64,000 nt of DNA from Salinigranum halophilum (GCF_007004735.1 NZ_SSNL01000003.1:310001-374000); one strand, 5' to 3'. Numbered from the stretch's first letter, positions 46,212 through 56,131 are shown. Program-made: numbers and translations. The notes: a model not told the origin generated them from the letters alone.

Positions 46212-47999
46212 ATGAACACGCTGGTCTGGGTGCTCGTCGGCGTCTTCGCGTACTCGTTCGTCGCGTTCTTCTTGAAGTCACGCGGCATCCTTCCCTCCTC
46301 CGTTCGCGTTCAGGGACCGCTCACCACCCTCCACACGAAGCGTGGGCGGGACTTCCTCGACTGGCTGGCCCGCCCCAAGCGGTTCTGGCGAGCGTGGAGC
46401 AACATCGGCGTCGGTATCACGCTCGTCGTGATGGTCGGCACCTTCGCCCTCCTCCTCTTTCAGGGCCTCAGTATCCTCCAGAACCCGCCTGCGCCCACGC
46501 AGGTGAACCAGCCGCAGAACTTCCTCGTCATCCCCGGCGTCAACGACTTCCTGCCTCTCTCGGTCGCCCCGGAAATCGTCTTCGGCCTGCTCGTGGGACT
46601 GGTCGTCCACGAGGGTGGCCACGGCCTCCTCTGTCGCGTCGAGAACATCGATATCGAGTCGATGGGACTGGTCTTCCTCACGCTCATCCCCGTCGGGGCC
46701 TTCGTCGAACCCGAAGAGGAGAGCCAGCGCGCGGCCGACCGCGGTGGGCGGACCCGAATGTTCGCCGCCGGCGTGACCAACAACTTCGCCATCACGATCG
46801 TCGCGTTCGCCCTCCTCTTCGGACCCGTCGTCGGTGCCATCGGCGTCGCCCCGGGGATGGCCGTCCAGGGCACCTACGACGGGTCGCCCGCAGGCGACGC
46901 CGGCATCGGGAGCGGCGACCGCATCCTCGCCGTGGCGGGGCAGAACGTCTCCTCCGAGGGCGAACTCGACGCGGCCCTGTCGGCGACGGACGCCCGCACC
47001 GTCGAGACGACGGTCGACAGCGGCGACGGGACGACGACCGTCCCCGTCGACCGTCGCCTCGTCGTCGTCGGGACCGTCGGCGGCAACCCGGCGAACCTGA
47101 CCGTCGCGAGCGACGACGAACCAATCACCGTCTCCGCCGTCAACGGGACGCCGGTGTTCACGCGGGCGGGGCTTCAGGCCGCCACCGAGGGGTCGACGAC
47201 GGCCCGCCTGTCGACCAGCCGCGGTGACGTGACGATTCCCGTCGGGGCCTACATCACACGAGTCGCCGAGGACGGCCCGCTCGGCCAGGAAGCACCGACG
47301 AACGGGTCGCTCATCATCACTGACTTCGACGGCGAGCGCGTCACCTCCTCGGCGGACCTCAACGCCCTTCTCGACGAGACCGACCCCGGACAGGAGGTCG
47401 AGATACGGGCTCGGGTGGACGGGGCGGACGAGACGTACCTCGTCACGCTCGGTGAGAACCCCCGCGACGGGAACGGCTTCCTCGGCGTGAACATCTTCCC
47501 CGGCACGTCGGGGCTGGTCCTCACCGACTTCGGGGCACAGTCGTACCCCGCGGGGACCTACCTGACGCTCCTCGGCGGTGAGGGCGGGAGCGCCCCCGTG
47601 AACGTCGTCGACTCGCCGCTCGGCCTCGTCTACGTCGCTCTCATCCTCCCGCTCGCCTCGGTCATCCTCGGCATCCCCAACTTCCCGGGATTCACCCCCG
47701 CGGTGACGAACTTCTACGTCGTTCAGGGGCCGCTGTCGGCCCTCGGCGACGGCGTGTTCATCCTCGCGAACCTCCTCTTCTGGACGGCGTGGATCAACCT
47801 CCAGCTTGGGCTGTTCAACTGCATCCCGGGGTATCCACTCGACGGGGGTCGTATCCTCCGCACCGGGACCGAGGCCATCGTCTCACGGCTCCCGGTCGAG
47901 AGCCCGCACGCGCTCGTCCGCACCGTGACGACGAGCGTCGGCCTCGTGATGCTCGCGTCGCTCGTGCTGCTCATCTTCGGGCCGACGCTGCTGACCTGA
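46212..47999 (+). CDS. PDZ-containing site-2 protease (M50)
   Basis: 595 residues. The zinc motif HEGGH (residues 133-137) replaces HExxH in the usual HELGH form but keeps both His and Glu. The third ligand is in NCIPGYPLDGGRI near residue 540. Two PDZ-like regions fill residues about 205-430 (SPAGDAGIGSGDRILAVAGQ and the GSLIITDFDGERVTSSADLN segment), placed outside the membrane. Long S2P proteins of this type are common in haloarchaea. Substrate unknown; a role in regulated intramembrane cleavage is inferred from the family. Confidence 0.93.
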   Translation: MNTLVWVLVGVFAYSFVAFFLKSRGILPSSVRVQGPLTTLHTKRGRDFLDWLARPKRFWRAWSNIGVGITLVVMVGTFALLLFQGLSILQNPPAPTQVNQPQNFLVIPGVNDFLPLSVAPEIVFGLLVGLVVHEGGHGLLCRVENIDIESMGLVFLTLIPVGAFVEPEEESQRAADRGGRTRMFAAGVTNNFAITIVAFALLFGPVVGAIGVAPGMAVQGTYDGSPAGDAGIGSGDRILAVAGQNVSSEGELDAALSATDARTVETTVDSGDGTTTVPVDRRLVVVGTVGGNPANLTVASDDEPITVSAVNGTPVFTRAGLQAATEGSTTARLSTSRGDVTIPVGAYITRVAEDGPLGQEAPTNGSLIITDFDGERVTSSADLNALLDETDPGQEVEIRARVDGADETYLVTLGENPRDGNGFLGVNIFPGTSGLVLTDFGAQSYPAGTYLTLLGGEGGSAPVNVVDSPLGLVYVALILPLASVILGIPNFPGFTPAVTNFYVVQGPLSALGDGVFILANLLFWTAWINLQLGLFNCIPGYPLDGGRILRTGTEAIVSRLPVESPHALVRTVTTSVGLVMLASLVLLIFGPTLLT

Positions 48000-48005
48000 C
48001 CCGGG

Positions 48006-48395
48006 TCAGTCGCCGTCGAGGACGACTCCGTCGTCTTTGACGTTCGGCGCGCCGACGATGAACAACTCGCCGTCTTCGAGCGCCGTCAGCTGCCTGGCCG
48101 TCTCCGGTTCGACCACGAGCACGTCGCGCGGGCCGAGTTCGAACGTCTCCTCCTCGTCCCCACCGCCGCCGGTTCGAACCCTGAACCGACCGGCGAGGAC
48201 GAGATACAACTCCTCCTGTTCGCGCTGGCGGTGGTACGGCGTCGACTCACCGGCGGGAAGCGCCCAGACGGCCGGGCGCATCTCCTCGGGACGGAGTTCG
48301 TAGCCGACCGGCAGGACGGACGCGTCCGTCCCCGGCCTGTCGACCGGGACGGCCTCGAGGTCGTCGAGTGAACAGTGTGTGGGCACACCTCCCAC
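48006..48395 (-). CDS. cupin domain protein
   Basis: 129 residues. Cupin beta-barrel with the first metal motif as STPYHRQREQEELYLVLAGR (HxxxxxxEE) and the second as GPRDVLVVEPETARQL, where the usual His is replaced. It starts at a GTG at 48395 with an A/T-rich box about 25 nt upstream. Metal-binding or small-molecule-binding; no pathway indicated. Convergent with the site-2 protease gene and divergent from pitA; the 171-base gap between cupin and pitA likely holds both promoters. Confidence 0.85.
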   Translation of the reverse strand: MGGVPTHCSLDDLEAVPVDRPGTDASVLPVGYELRPEEMRPAVWALPAGESTPYHRQREQEELYLVLAGRFRVRTGGGGDEEETFELGPRDVLVVEPETARQLTALEDGELFIVGAPNVKDDGVVLDGD

Positions 48396-48566
48396 TCTCT
48401 CGGTGGGCGGATGAATCTATGGCTCCGCACGGTCCGACCCGACCACGTACGCGACGCTGGTCGCCGCTTCGGTCGGGGTCGGGGCCGCGGTGGGTGCCCG
48501 CCGTCCGTCGGGTGTGTGGCGCGGGAACACGCAAACCCCATACCGCTGCCCTCCTAACCGCAGCGT

Positions 48567-50117
48567 ATGCCAGAAGCTCCACCGACAGACGAGGGCTGGT
48601 TCGTGCTTCACGACTTCAGAACCGTCGACTGGGACGCCTGGCGCGACGCCCCCGACAGGGAGCGGAGTCGCGCCGTCGAGGAGGGCGTCAGCTACCTCTC
48701 CGCACACGAGTCCGTCGCGGACGCGGACGAGGGAGCGACGGCCGTCTTCAGCGTCCTCGGCCACAAGGCGGACCTGCTCGTCTTGCACCTCCGCCCCTCG
48801 CTGGACCACCTCTCCCGCGCCGAACGCCAGTTCGAGACGACGGCGCTCGCCGGCTTCACCGACCAGGCCACCTCGTACGTCTCCGTCACCGAGGTGTCGG
48901 GGTACGTCTCGGACGCGTACTTCACCGGGAACGAGGAGGACGTCGACGAGGGACTGCGCCGGTACATCGAGGGGAAGATGAAGCCCGACCTCCCCGACGA
49001 CGAGTACGTCTCCTTCTACCCGATGTCGAAGCGCCGGTCGGGCGAGGACAACTGGTACATGCTCCCCTTCGAGGAGCGCCGCGACCTGATGTCCACCCAC
49101 GGCGACACCGGCCGGGAGTACGCCGGGCGTATCAAACAGATCATCTCCTCCTCGGTGGGATTCGAGGAGTACGAGTGGGGCGTCACGCTCTTCGGAGCGG
49201 ACCCGACGGACATCAAGGACATCGTCTACGAGATGCGCTTCGACGAGGTGTCGGCCAGATACGGCGAGTTCGGCCAGTTCTACGTGGGCCGCCGGTTCCC
49301 GCCGGAGGACCTCGGCGCGTACCTCGCGGGCGAGTCAGTGCCGACGGCCGAGGGGAGCGACGACGGACATCCCCACGCCCACGCGGCCGCCGGTGACCAC
49401 CCCCACGGCTCCGACCACCCCCACGGCGACAGCGACCACGGACACGGGGACGAGCACCACGGTCACGGACATGGCCACGACCACGGTGACGACGAATCGA
49501 GCGACGACGCTCACGACGCCGACGACGCCGACGGCGCAGACATCCGCGGCGAACTCGACGACCTGAACATCTACGCCGGCAAGCCACACGGCGAAGACGT
49601 CTACGCGACCGTTCTCTACTCCGAGGCCGACCCCGACGACCTGTTCGAGGAGGTCGACGGCCTGCGGAAGAACTTCGACCACTACGGCACGCACGTCAAG
49701 ACCGCGGTCTACGAGGCCGACTCGGTCGACAAGACCGCCGTGGTGAGCATCTGGGAGACCGGCTCCGCGGCGGAGACGGCCGCGGGCTTCCTCTCCGAAC
49801 TGCCCGGTGTCGTCTCCCGCGCCGGTGAGGAGAGCGGCTTCGGGACGATGGGGATGTTCTACACCGTCAAGCCCGACTACCAGGAGGAGTTCGTCGAGAA
49901 GTTCGGCGTCGTCGAGGGGCTCCTCGACGAGATGGCGGGCCACCACGAGACCGCGCTGATGGTCAACCGCGAGGACGAGAACGACATGTTCATCTCCAGC
50001 CAGTGGCGCTCGAAGGAGGACGCGATGGGCTTCTTCCGCTCCGACGACTTCCGCGAGACGGTCCAGTGGGGTCGCGACGTCCTCGCCGACCGCCCGCGAC
50101 ACGTCTTCCTCGCCTGA
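48567..50117 (+). CDS. pitA: PitA: chlorite-dismutase-like haem protein fused to an ABM domain
   Basis: 516 residues. Residues 1-260 are a Cld/HemQ domain with the predicted haem-binding His178 in LMSTHGDTGREYAGRIKQ and VGFEEYEWGVTLFG. A His-rich linker (about 262-324, 16 His mostly in Gly/Asp-His steps) leads to an antibiotic-biosynthesis-monooxygenase-like domain (residues 325-516, containing VYATVLYSEADPDDLFEEVD). This matches PitA of Haloferax. HemQ/ChdC proteins make haem from coprohaem; that activity is inferred. The His run may bind metal ions. Confidence 0.93.
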   Translation: MPEAPPTDEGWFVLHDFRTVDWDAWRDAPDRERSRAVEEGVSYLSAHESVADADEGATAVFSVLGHKADLLVLHLRPSLDHLSRAERQFETTALAGFTDQATSYVSVTEVSGYVSDAYFTGNEEDVDEGLRRYIEGKMKPDLPDDEYVSFYPMSKRRSGEDNWYMLPFEERRDLMSTHGDTGREYAGRIKQIISSSVGFEEYEWGVTLFGADPTDIKDIVYEMRFDEVSARYGEFGQFYVGRRFPPEDLGAYLAGESVPTAEGSDDGHPHAHAAAGDHPHGSDHPHGDSDHGHGDEHHGHGHGHDHGDDESSDDAHDADDADGADIRGELDDLNIYAGKPHGEDVYATVLYSEADPDDLFEEVDGLRKNFDHYGTHVKTAVYEADSVDKTAVVSIWETGSAAETAAGFLSELPGVVSRAGEESGFGTMGMFYTVKPDYQEEFVEKFGVVEGLLDEMAGHHETALMVNREDENDMFISSQWRSKEDAMGFFRSDDFRETVQWGRDVLADRPRHVFLA

Positions 50118-50181
50118 GCGACCGCACCGTCTCGCTGGAGGCGTCGTGACGTCCCCGTGATATCTGCCGCCCGACGCCGGG

Positions 50182-50187
50182 TTTTTG
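50182..50187 (+). promoter_or_regulatory. TATA-like box of the histidine kinase gene
   Basis: TTTTTG about 27 nt before the ATG at 50212; supports that start over the earlier TTG. Confidence 0.55.
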
Positions 50188-50211
50188 TTCATCGCTGCCA
50201 AGATTCCAATA

Positions 50212-52134
50212 ATGCCGGACTACCGTGCGCTCGCCGAGCAGGACGTCGTCGGCCGGTGTGTCGTCCGCGACGGCGCGCTCGTCTACGCCAACGCGCGACT
50301 CGCTGCGCTCGCCGGCGTCGACGCGGCGGCCCTCGTCGGCCGCGACCCGTCCGAGGTGTTCGCCTTCGACACGGTGGGCGGCGGTGACGACGACGATGAC
50401 GACATCCCCGACGTTCGCGCCCTCCTCGACGGCCAGCGTCCGGTTCCCGACGGGGGGCTCAGCGGACGGGTGCGCATCCGCCGGCCGGACCGGTCACCGG
50501 TCGAGGCGATGGTCCGCGTCACCGACATCGAGTACGAGGGGGCACCGGCGACGCTGGCGGTCGTCGTCCCGCCCGCGCCGGCCCGGACCGACACCGGGTC
50601 CGTCCTGGAGCGGGCGACGGCGGACCTGGTTCGGGCGGCCGACCGCCGCGACGTGTGCGCTGTCGCCATCGACACCGCGACCGAGGTGCTCGGCTTCGAG
50701 GCCGTGAGCGTCTACACGCTCTCGACCGTCGACACCCTCACTGCCGTGGCGTCGACCGAATCCGACGTGACGCTCCCGGAGACCGTCCCCACCGACGGGC
50801 CGGTCTGGGGGGCGTTCCTCACCGGCGACACCCACGTCGTGTCGGGCGACGCCTGTGGCCTCGACCCGTCGATGGACCTCATCGTCGTCCCGCTGGGCGA
50901 TACCGAACTCCTCGTCGCCGTCTCCGAGCGCGAGCACCGCTTCGACACGGCCGTCGAGCTCATGGACCTCCTGGCGACGAACGTCGAGGCGGCGCTCGAC
51001 CGGGTTCACCGCGAGCAGCGGCTCGAACGGCTTCACGAGGCGACGCGGGACCTGATGGTGGCCGAGACGGAGTCCGAGATCGCCGAGGTCGCCATCGGCA
51101 CCGCCCGCGACGTCCTCCACCACGACATGTGCGGCGTCCACCTGTACGACGCCGACGCCGATGCGCTCGTCCCCGTGGCCGTCAGCGAGCGGACGCGCGA
51201 GTTCCTCGGGACGGACGGAGCGATTCCGACGTTAGAACCCGGCGAGAGCCTCGCGTTCGACGCCTTCGAGGCCGGCGAGACGCGCGTGTACGACCACGTC
51301 CACGAGGCATCCGGGGTGATGGACCCGACGACGAACCTCCGGAGCGAGCTCATCGTCCCGCTCGGCGAGCGCGGCGTCTTCCTCGCGGCGTCGACGCTCC
51401 CCGACTACTTCGACGAGACCGACGTCTCGCTGGCGAAGGTGCTCTGTGCGAACGTCGAGGCGGCGCTCGAACGGGCCGAGCGCGAGGCGGCCTTCCGCGA
51501 GCAGCGAGCGGAACTCGAAGAGCGCAACGGCCGACTCGACGAGTTCGCCTCCGTGGTCTCACACGACCTCCGCAACCCGCTGAACGTCGCCCAGGGGCGG
51601 CTCGAACTCGCCCGCGAGGAGTGCAACAGCGAGCACCTCGCCGCCGTGGCCGAGAGCCACGACCGGATGGCGGAACTCATCGACGACCTGCTCACTCTCG
51701 CCCGGCAGGGGCGCGGCCTCGGCGACACCGAACCCGTGGACCTCGAGACGCTCGCGCGGACCTGCTGGCAGGCGTTCGACACGGGTGACCTCGTCGTCGT
51801 CGACGGCCTGACGGTCGAAGCCGACCGGAGCCGACTGCGCGAACTCCTCGAGAACCTGCTTCGGAACGCCGTCGAACACGCCGGCCCCGACCCGACCGTG
51901 CGCATCGGTGCACTCGGCTCGCCCGAGGACCCGACGGGCTTCTACGTCGCCGACGACGGCCCTGGTATCCCGCCCGACGACCGCGAACAGGTGTTCGAAC
52001 ACGGCTACTCGACGGACGAGGAGGGAACGGGCTTCGGATTGGCTATCGTTCGGTCGGTCGCCGATGCCCACGGCTGGGAGGTGCGGGTGACCGACGGCGA
52101 AGACGGCGGCGCGCGGTTCGAGTGCTTACTCTAA
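50212..52134 (+). CDS. PAS/GAF-domain sensor histidine kinase
   Basis: 640 residues, no membrane spans, so a cytoplasmic sensor. An N-terminal PAS domain (VVRDGALVYANARLAALAGV) is followed by two GAF domains (residues about 120-260 and 275-415). The HisKA phosphoacceptor helix is SVVSHDLRNPLNVAQGR, and the ATPase has N-box ENLLRNAVEHAG, G1 DDGPGIP and G2 GTGFGLAIVRS. No response regulator is encoded adjacent. Typical of haloarchaeal orphan kinases that sense redox, light or small ligands. Ends 8 bases into the convergent small membrane gene. Confidence 0.95.
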   Translation: MPDYRALAEQDVVGRCVVRDGALVYANARLAALAGVDAAALVGRDPSEVFAFDTVGGGDDDDDDIPDVRALLDGQRPVPDGGLSGRVRIRRPDRSPVEAMVRVTDIEYEGAPATLAVVVPPAPARTDTGSVLERATADLVRAADRRDVCAVAIDTATEVLGFEAVSVYTLSTVDTLTAVASTESDVTLPETVPTDGPVWGAFLTGDTHVVSGDACGLDPSMDLIVVPLGDTELLVAVSEREHRFDTAVELMDLLATNVEAALDRVHREQRLERLHEATRDLMVAETESEIAEVAIGTARDVLHHDMCGVHLYDADADALVPVAVSERTREFLGTDGAIPTLEPGESLAFDAFEAGETRVYDHVHEASGVMDPTTNLRSELIVPLGERGVFLAASTLPDYFDETDVSLAKVLCANVEAALERAEREAAFREQRAELEERNGRLDEFASVVSHDLRNPLNVAQGRLELAREECNSEHLAAVAESHDRMAELIDDLLTLARQGRGLGDTEPVDLETLARTCWQAFDTGDLVVVDGLTVEADRSRLRELLENLLRNAVEHAGPDPTVRIGALGSPEDPTGFYVADDGPGIPPDDREQVFEHGYSTDEEGTGFGLAIVRSVADAHGWEVRVTDGEDGGARFECLL

Positions 52135-52341
52135 CTCGACCTGGTCGACGAGTTCGTCCAGCGGGACCGCGTCGTCGCCACCCGAGCGCGCGTAGACGAG
52201 CACACCCACCAGTCCGGTCAGCAGGGTCACCGCCACCCACTTGCCGACACAGCGACCCTGTCGGCGCGCGTCGATGGCGACGAGCGTCGCGAGGACGGCG
52301 TGGACCGCGAGCGTGGCCTTCAGCAGTTTCTTCTTCGACAT
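52126..52341 (-). CDS. small two-span membrane protein
   Basis: 71 residues. Start MSKKKLLKATLAVHAVLATL, a basic cluster, then two hydrophobic helices separated by RRQGRCVGKW, and an acidic C-terminus. Its ATG lies three bases after the aldo/keto reductase stop, so it is the second gene of that operon. Its last codons overlap the histidine kinase on the other strand. Not recognised; resembles short haloarchaeal PLDc_N/SdpI-like membrane proteins only in size. Confidence 0.75.
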   Translation of the reverse strand: MSKKKLLKATLAVHAVLATLVAIDARRQGRCVGKWVAVTLLTGLVGVLVYARSGGDDAVPLDELVDQVELE

Positions 52342-52343
52342 GG

Positions 52344-53396
52344 TCAGTCACCCGCCGCCTGCTTGTCGACGCCTTCGAGGTCCGCCCCACCCACCGAGGA
52401 GCGCAGCGAGTCCATCCCGTCGAAACGGTCGACGCCGAAGTTCGTCCGGTACAGTTCCTCGACCCGCTCGAACTCCTCGTCGGAGAGCGGCGGCGTCTCG
52501 GGTGCGTGCGCCCACGCCGTCACGTCCGCTTCGGTGCGGAACGTGGGCGTCACCGCCGCGACCTCGTCGTGCGCGAGGAGCCACTGGATGGACGCCTGCG
52601 CCATCGTCCGCTCACCGTCCCGCTCGAGGAACCGGAGCGACTCGAGTTTCTCCCACCCGGTCTCGTACCACTCGGAGGGGCGGTGCGCGCGGTGGTCGCC
52701 CTTCCCCAGTTCGGTGTCGGGCGTCACCTGCTCGTTCAACAGGCCCGACGAGTGTGGGACGCGCGCGACGACCGATGTGTCGGCGTCGTGTTCGCGGATG
52801 GTCTCGATGAAGTGTCGTCCGGGTGTCTGCTCGAAGACGTTGAACACCGTCTGGACCGCGTCGAAGTCCAGTTCCACCGCTCTGTCGCCCTCGGCGAGCC
52901 ACCCGATGGAGGGGCCGAGCGCCCAGCCGAGCGCCTCTACGGTACCTTCTTCGCGGAGCTCTTCGAGGGTCTCTACCACCTCGGGTGTCACCTCGTCGAC
53001 GTTCGCGTTGTGGAGCTGGAGGAAGTCGACGTAGTCGGTGTCGAGCCGCTCGAGCGAGCGGTCGACGGCGGTCCGGATCCACTCGGGAGTCACCTTCTTC
53101 GGGAGTTCGCCGTGGCCCGCCTGCGGGTTGTTGTAGAAGTCGTAGCCGATCTTCGTCGAGAGCGTCACCTCGTCGCGTCTGTCCGCGAGGGCCTGGCCGA
53201 TGAGGCGCTCGGAGTCACCGTGGCCGTACACGTCGCCCGTGTCGATGTAGGTGATGCCGTTGTCGATGGCGTGGTGGACCAACTCGACCGCCTGTTCCTC
53301 CGTGCGGTCGCCCCACCAGTCCGTCCCAACGACCCACGCGCCGAAGCCGACCTCGGACACCTCGACGCCCGAGTCACCGAGTTCGCGATGCTTCAT
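52344..53396 (-). CDS. aldo/keto reductase
   Basis: 350 residues from the ATG at 53396 (MKHRELGDSGVEVSEVGFGA), 29 nt after a GTATAAG box; an ATG two codons earlier is an alternative. The catalytic tetrad is present: Asp in YIDTGDVYGHGDSE, the Tyr in the same loop, Lys in STKIGY and His in LQLHN. The C-terminal NADP-binding segment SIQWLLAHDEVAAVTPTFRT is standard. It reduces or oxidises a carbonyl/hydroxyl compound with NADP(H); substrate unknown. Forms an operon with the small membrane gene. Confidence 0.95.
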   Translation of the reverse strand: MKHRELGDSGVEVSEVGFGAWVVGTDWWGDRTEEQAVELVHHAIDNGITYIDTGDVYGHGDSERLIGQALADRRDEVTLSTKIGYDFYNNPQAGHGELPKKVTPEWIRTAVDRSLERLDTDYVDFLQLHNANVDEVTPEVVETLEELREEGTVEALGWALGPSIGWLAEGDRAVELDFDAVQTVFNVFEQTPGRHFIETIREHDADTSVVARVPHSSGLLNEQVTPDTELGKGDHRAHRPSEWYETGWEKLESLRFLERDGERTMAQASIQWLLAHDEVAAVTPTFRTEADVTAWAHAPETPPLSDEEFERVEELYRTNFGVDRFDGMDSLRSSVGGADLEGVDKQAAGD

Positions 53397-53456
53397 ATCC
53401 ATCCGTCGGGGTTGCGGCGACTTATACTGTCTGCTGTCTCTCGCCGAGTGGCGACG

Positions 53457-53705
53457 CTACTCCAGTCGCGTCCCGTCGCGCGGGCAGTAGTCGTACGCGT
53501 CGTTCGTCGTCTCGAATCCACAGGCCGGACACGCGCGGACTCCCTCTCTGTCTCCCGTCCTCCCGCCCGTTCCCCGCAACAGGAACGGGACGAACGGGAC
53601 GAAGAGGAAAAACGCGAGCGTGTCGAACTGCCACCAGACGAGTGCGCCCAGGAGGAGGCTGGCGAAGAGGCCGGCGAGCGCCGTGACCGTTCTCGAACTG
53701 ACCAC
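53457..53705 (-). CDS. small membrane protein with zinc ribbon
   Basis: 82 residues from a GTG at 53705, placed by an AGGGTTTTTC box 28 nt upstream; a 121-residue frame open further upstream has no family character before this point. Two hydrophobic helices (residues about 6-45) with FVPFVPFLLRG between them, then a zinc ribbon: CPACGF and YCPRDG. This helix-plus-ribbon layout is frequent in haloarchaea; function unknown. Divergent from the GH32 gene. Confidence 0.7.
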   Translation of the reverse strand: MVSSRTVTALAGLFASLLLGALVWWQFDTLAFFLFVPFVPFLLRGTGGRTGDREGVRACPACGFETTNDAYDYCPRDGTRLE

Positions 53706-53730
53706 GGCTATCCTGGGGACGGTGACGCAG

Positions 53731-53735
53731 AAAAA
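53731..53735 (-). promoter_or_regulatory. TATA-like box of the zinc-ribbon membrane protein gene
   Basis: TTTTT (complement AAAAA) about 28 nt before the GTG at 53705. Confidence 0.5.
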
Positions 53736-53809
53736 CCCTCGAAAGAGCGAGCACCGACCCTCCCGTCGGCCTTCCCACTGTGTGGCTCCAACCTGCACCG
53801 AAGCAAGCG

Positions 53810-53814
53810 TTTTT
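53810..53814 (+). promoter_or_regulatory. TATA-like box of the GH32 gene
   Basis: GCGTTTTTCC centred about 28 nt before the ATG at 53840; selects this ATG from the longer open frame. Confidence 0.6.
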
Positions 53815-53839
53815 CCACCCACCCGACGGAGTCGGCGGT

Positions 53840-56038
53840 ATGAATCTGTCCGGGCTTCGCGTCGCGACCCTCTCGCTGGGGGAGCGCACGCCGGAGCAGG
53901 TGGCGGCGTACGACTCGCTCGAGGGTACCCCCGTCGACCACATCGACCTCACGACCGTCGCTGCCGGCGACGCGCGGCTCTCCGACTACGACGTCTGCTG
54001 GTGGCACCGCGACCGCCCGCTCGAGTGGGCCGACGACGGCGACTCGACACTCGCCGCCTGCGCCGACCCGCTCGCAGACGCACTCGACGGTGGGGTCGGA
54101 CTCCTCCTGACGCTGCACGCGCTGTCGGCCGTCGCGCCGCTGGGCATCGACCCGGTCGCCCCCGACGCGACGGGTCACGAGACCGCCCCGGCGCAGGTTG
54201 GCTACCTCGCGAAGGCCGTCCACCGCGACCACCCCGCGTTCGAGACGTTCCACTCGCTCCGAATCCACACCCGCGCGGCCGACGCCGACACCGCGTTCGC
54301 CCGCTACGAGCGCGTCCTCCCCGAACGAGGGACCGTTCTCGCCGCCGGGCTGCGGGGCGAGGACCTCCTCGTCGACCAGAAGCCGCTCGTCGAGTGGCAG
54401 GACGGACCGGGGCGAGTCATCGGGGCCGGCGTCGGCCTCTCGTTCGCCCACGCCCGCGACTTCGAGTGTGCGGCCGCGCAGGAACGACTCGTCGAGAACC
54501 TCCTCGTCTCGCTCGGAAGCGGGCGCTGTCCCGACTTCACCGACCGCCCCGCGACGACCGAGGGCTTCCAGCGCCTCCGCGCGGCGCTCGCGGACGACCA
54601 CCACCGCCCCGACTACCACTTCGCGCCGCCGGCGAACTGGCTGAACGACCCGAACGGGCTCATCCACCACGACGGGACCTACCACCTCTACTACCAGTAC
54701 AACCCCGGCGGCCCCAATCACGGCACCATCCACTGGGGCCATGCCACCAGCGAGGACCTCGTCCACTGGGAGGACCAGCCGGTCGCGCTGGCACCCGACC
54801 CCGACGGCCCCGACCGCGACGGCTGCTGGTCGGGGTGTGCCATCGACGACGACGGGACGCCCACGCTCCTGTACACGGGGGGCCGCGACCGGAGACAGCT
54901 CCCGTGTCTGGCGACGGCCGCGGCCGACGACCTCACCGCGTGGCGGAAACACGACGGCAACCCCGTCATCGAGACGGTCCCCGACGACCTCGAAATCCTG
55001 GGAACCGAACACTGGGAGGCGGAGTTCCGCGACCACTGCGTCTGGCGGGAGGGAGAGACGTGGTACCACCTCATCGGCTCCGGCGTGACCGACGTCGGCG
55101 GGACCGCGCTCCTCTACCGGGGCGACAGCCTCGACGACTGGGAGTACGTCGGCCCGCTCCTCACCGGCGACTGGGAGGGTGCTGGCACGGTGTGGGAGTG
55201 TCCCGAACTCCTCGACTTCGGCGAGAAACAGCTCCTGCACGTCTCGAACTACGCGGAGGTCCAGTACTTCGTCGGCGAGGCGGACCTCTCGACGCCACGC
55301 TTCGAGGTCGAGTCGCAGGCGCGACTCGACTACGGCGACTTCTACGCGCCCCAGAGCATGACCGACGACACGGGGCGACAGCTGATGTGGGCGTGGGTGC
55401 CCGAGGCACGCGGCGTCGACCCACAGTGGCAGGCCGGCTGGTCGGGGCTCATGACGCTCCCTCGCGTCGTCGACCTCGACGACGAGGGAACCCTCAGACA
55501 GCGACCCGCCCCCGAACTCGAGTCGCTCCGCGGCGAACCGGTCTCCGAGACGCGTGAACTCCACTCGGGTGACCGGCGGACCCTCCCCCTCTCGGGCAAC
55601 GCGTACGAACTCGACCTCACCCTCGAACGGGACGCCGGGGCGACGTTCGAACTCGTCCTGTTCGAGTCGCCGGCGCGTACCGAGCGCACCGTGGTTCGGT
55701 GGGTCGGCGACGAACTCGTCGTCGACCGCTCGCGGAGCAGCCACGGGCACGGCGCAGAGGAGGGCGAACAGCGCCTCCCACTCGCCCCCACCGAGGGCGA
55801 ACCCATCGACGGACACGCACACGTCGCCGACGGCGGACACCCCGGCCGTGACGAGCTCTCGCTGCGTGCCTTCGTCGACGGCTCCGTCGTCGAGCTGTTC
55901 GCGAACGACTCGCGGTGTCTCACCTCACGGGTCTACCCGACCCGGCAGGACGCCGAGGGTGTCTCGTTCGTCGCGCACGGGGGGACCGTCTCGATCGACG
56001 TCGACGCGTGGGCACTCGACGCCGCGTTCCCGCGGTGA
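53840..56038 (+). CDS. glycoside hydrolase family 32 (fructan/sucrose hydrolase) with extra N-terminal domain
   Basis: 732 residues. From residue about 255 it is GH32: the nucleophile Asp270 in [14 protein letters not shown], the transition-state Asp398 in EFRDHCVW (usually FRDP) and acid/base Glu453 in [11 protein letters not shown]-terminal beta-sandwich (residues about 590-732) ends in [21 protein letters not shown]. Residues 1-230 are an alpha/beta domain ([32 protein letters not shown]) like a glutamine-amidotransferase/ThuA fold. It cleaves beta-fructosyl linkages. No signal peptide is seen. Convergent with the GH68 gene. Confidence 0.93.
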   Translation: MNLSGLRVATLSLGERTPEQVAAYDSLEGTPVDHIDLTTVAAGDARLSDYDVCWWHRDRPLEWADDGDSTLAACADPLADALDGGVGLLLTLHALSAVAPLGIDPVAPDATGHETAPAQVGYLAKAVHRDHPAFETFHSLRIHTRAADADTAFARYERVLPERGTVLAAGLRGEDLLVDQKPLVEWQDGPGRVIGAGVGLSFAHARDFECAAAQERLVENLLVSLGSGRCPDFTDRPATTEGFQRLRAALADDHHRPDYHFAPPANWLNDPNGLIHHDGTYHLYYQYNPGGPNHGTIHWGHATSEDLVHWEDQPVALAPDPDGPDRDGCWSGCAIDDDGTPTLLYTGGRDRRQLPCLATAAADDLTAWRKHDGNPVIETVPDDLEILGTEHWEAEFRDHCVWREGETWYHLIGSGVTDVGGTALLYRGDSLDDWEYVGPLLTGDWEGAGTVWECPELLDFGEKQLLHVSNYAEVQYFVGEADLSTPRFEVESQARLDYGDFYAPQSMTDDTGRQLMWAWVPEARGVDPQWQAGWSGLMTLPRVVDLDDEGTLRQRPAPELESLRGEPVSETRELHSGDRRTLPLSGNAYELDLTLERDAGATFELVLFESPARTERTVVRWVGDELVVDRSRSSHGHGAEEGEQRLPLAPTEGEPIDGHAHVADGGHPGRDELSLRAFVDGSVVELFANDSRCLTSRVYPTRQDAEGVSFVAHGGTVSIDVDAWALDAAFPR

Positions 56039-56131
56039 GTCGGGGCTGTCGCGCTCGCCCGCCGTCGCGTCGGGGCTGTCGCGCTTGCCCATCGTCGCGT
56101 CGGTCGGTCCGTGCTGGTCCCGCGGCCGCCC

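Noticed and set aside
53620-55840. long open frames on both strands over the GH32 gene (645 and 710 residues)
   Set aside because: Arg/Pro-rich shadows of GH32 codons without domain features.
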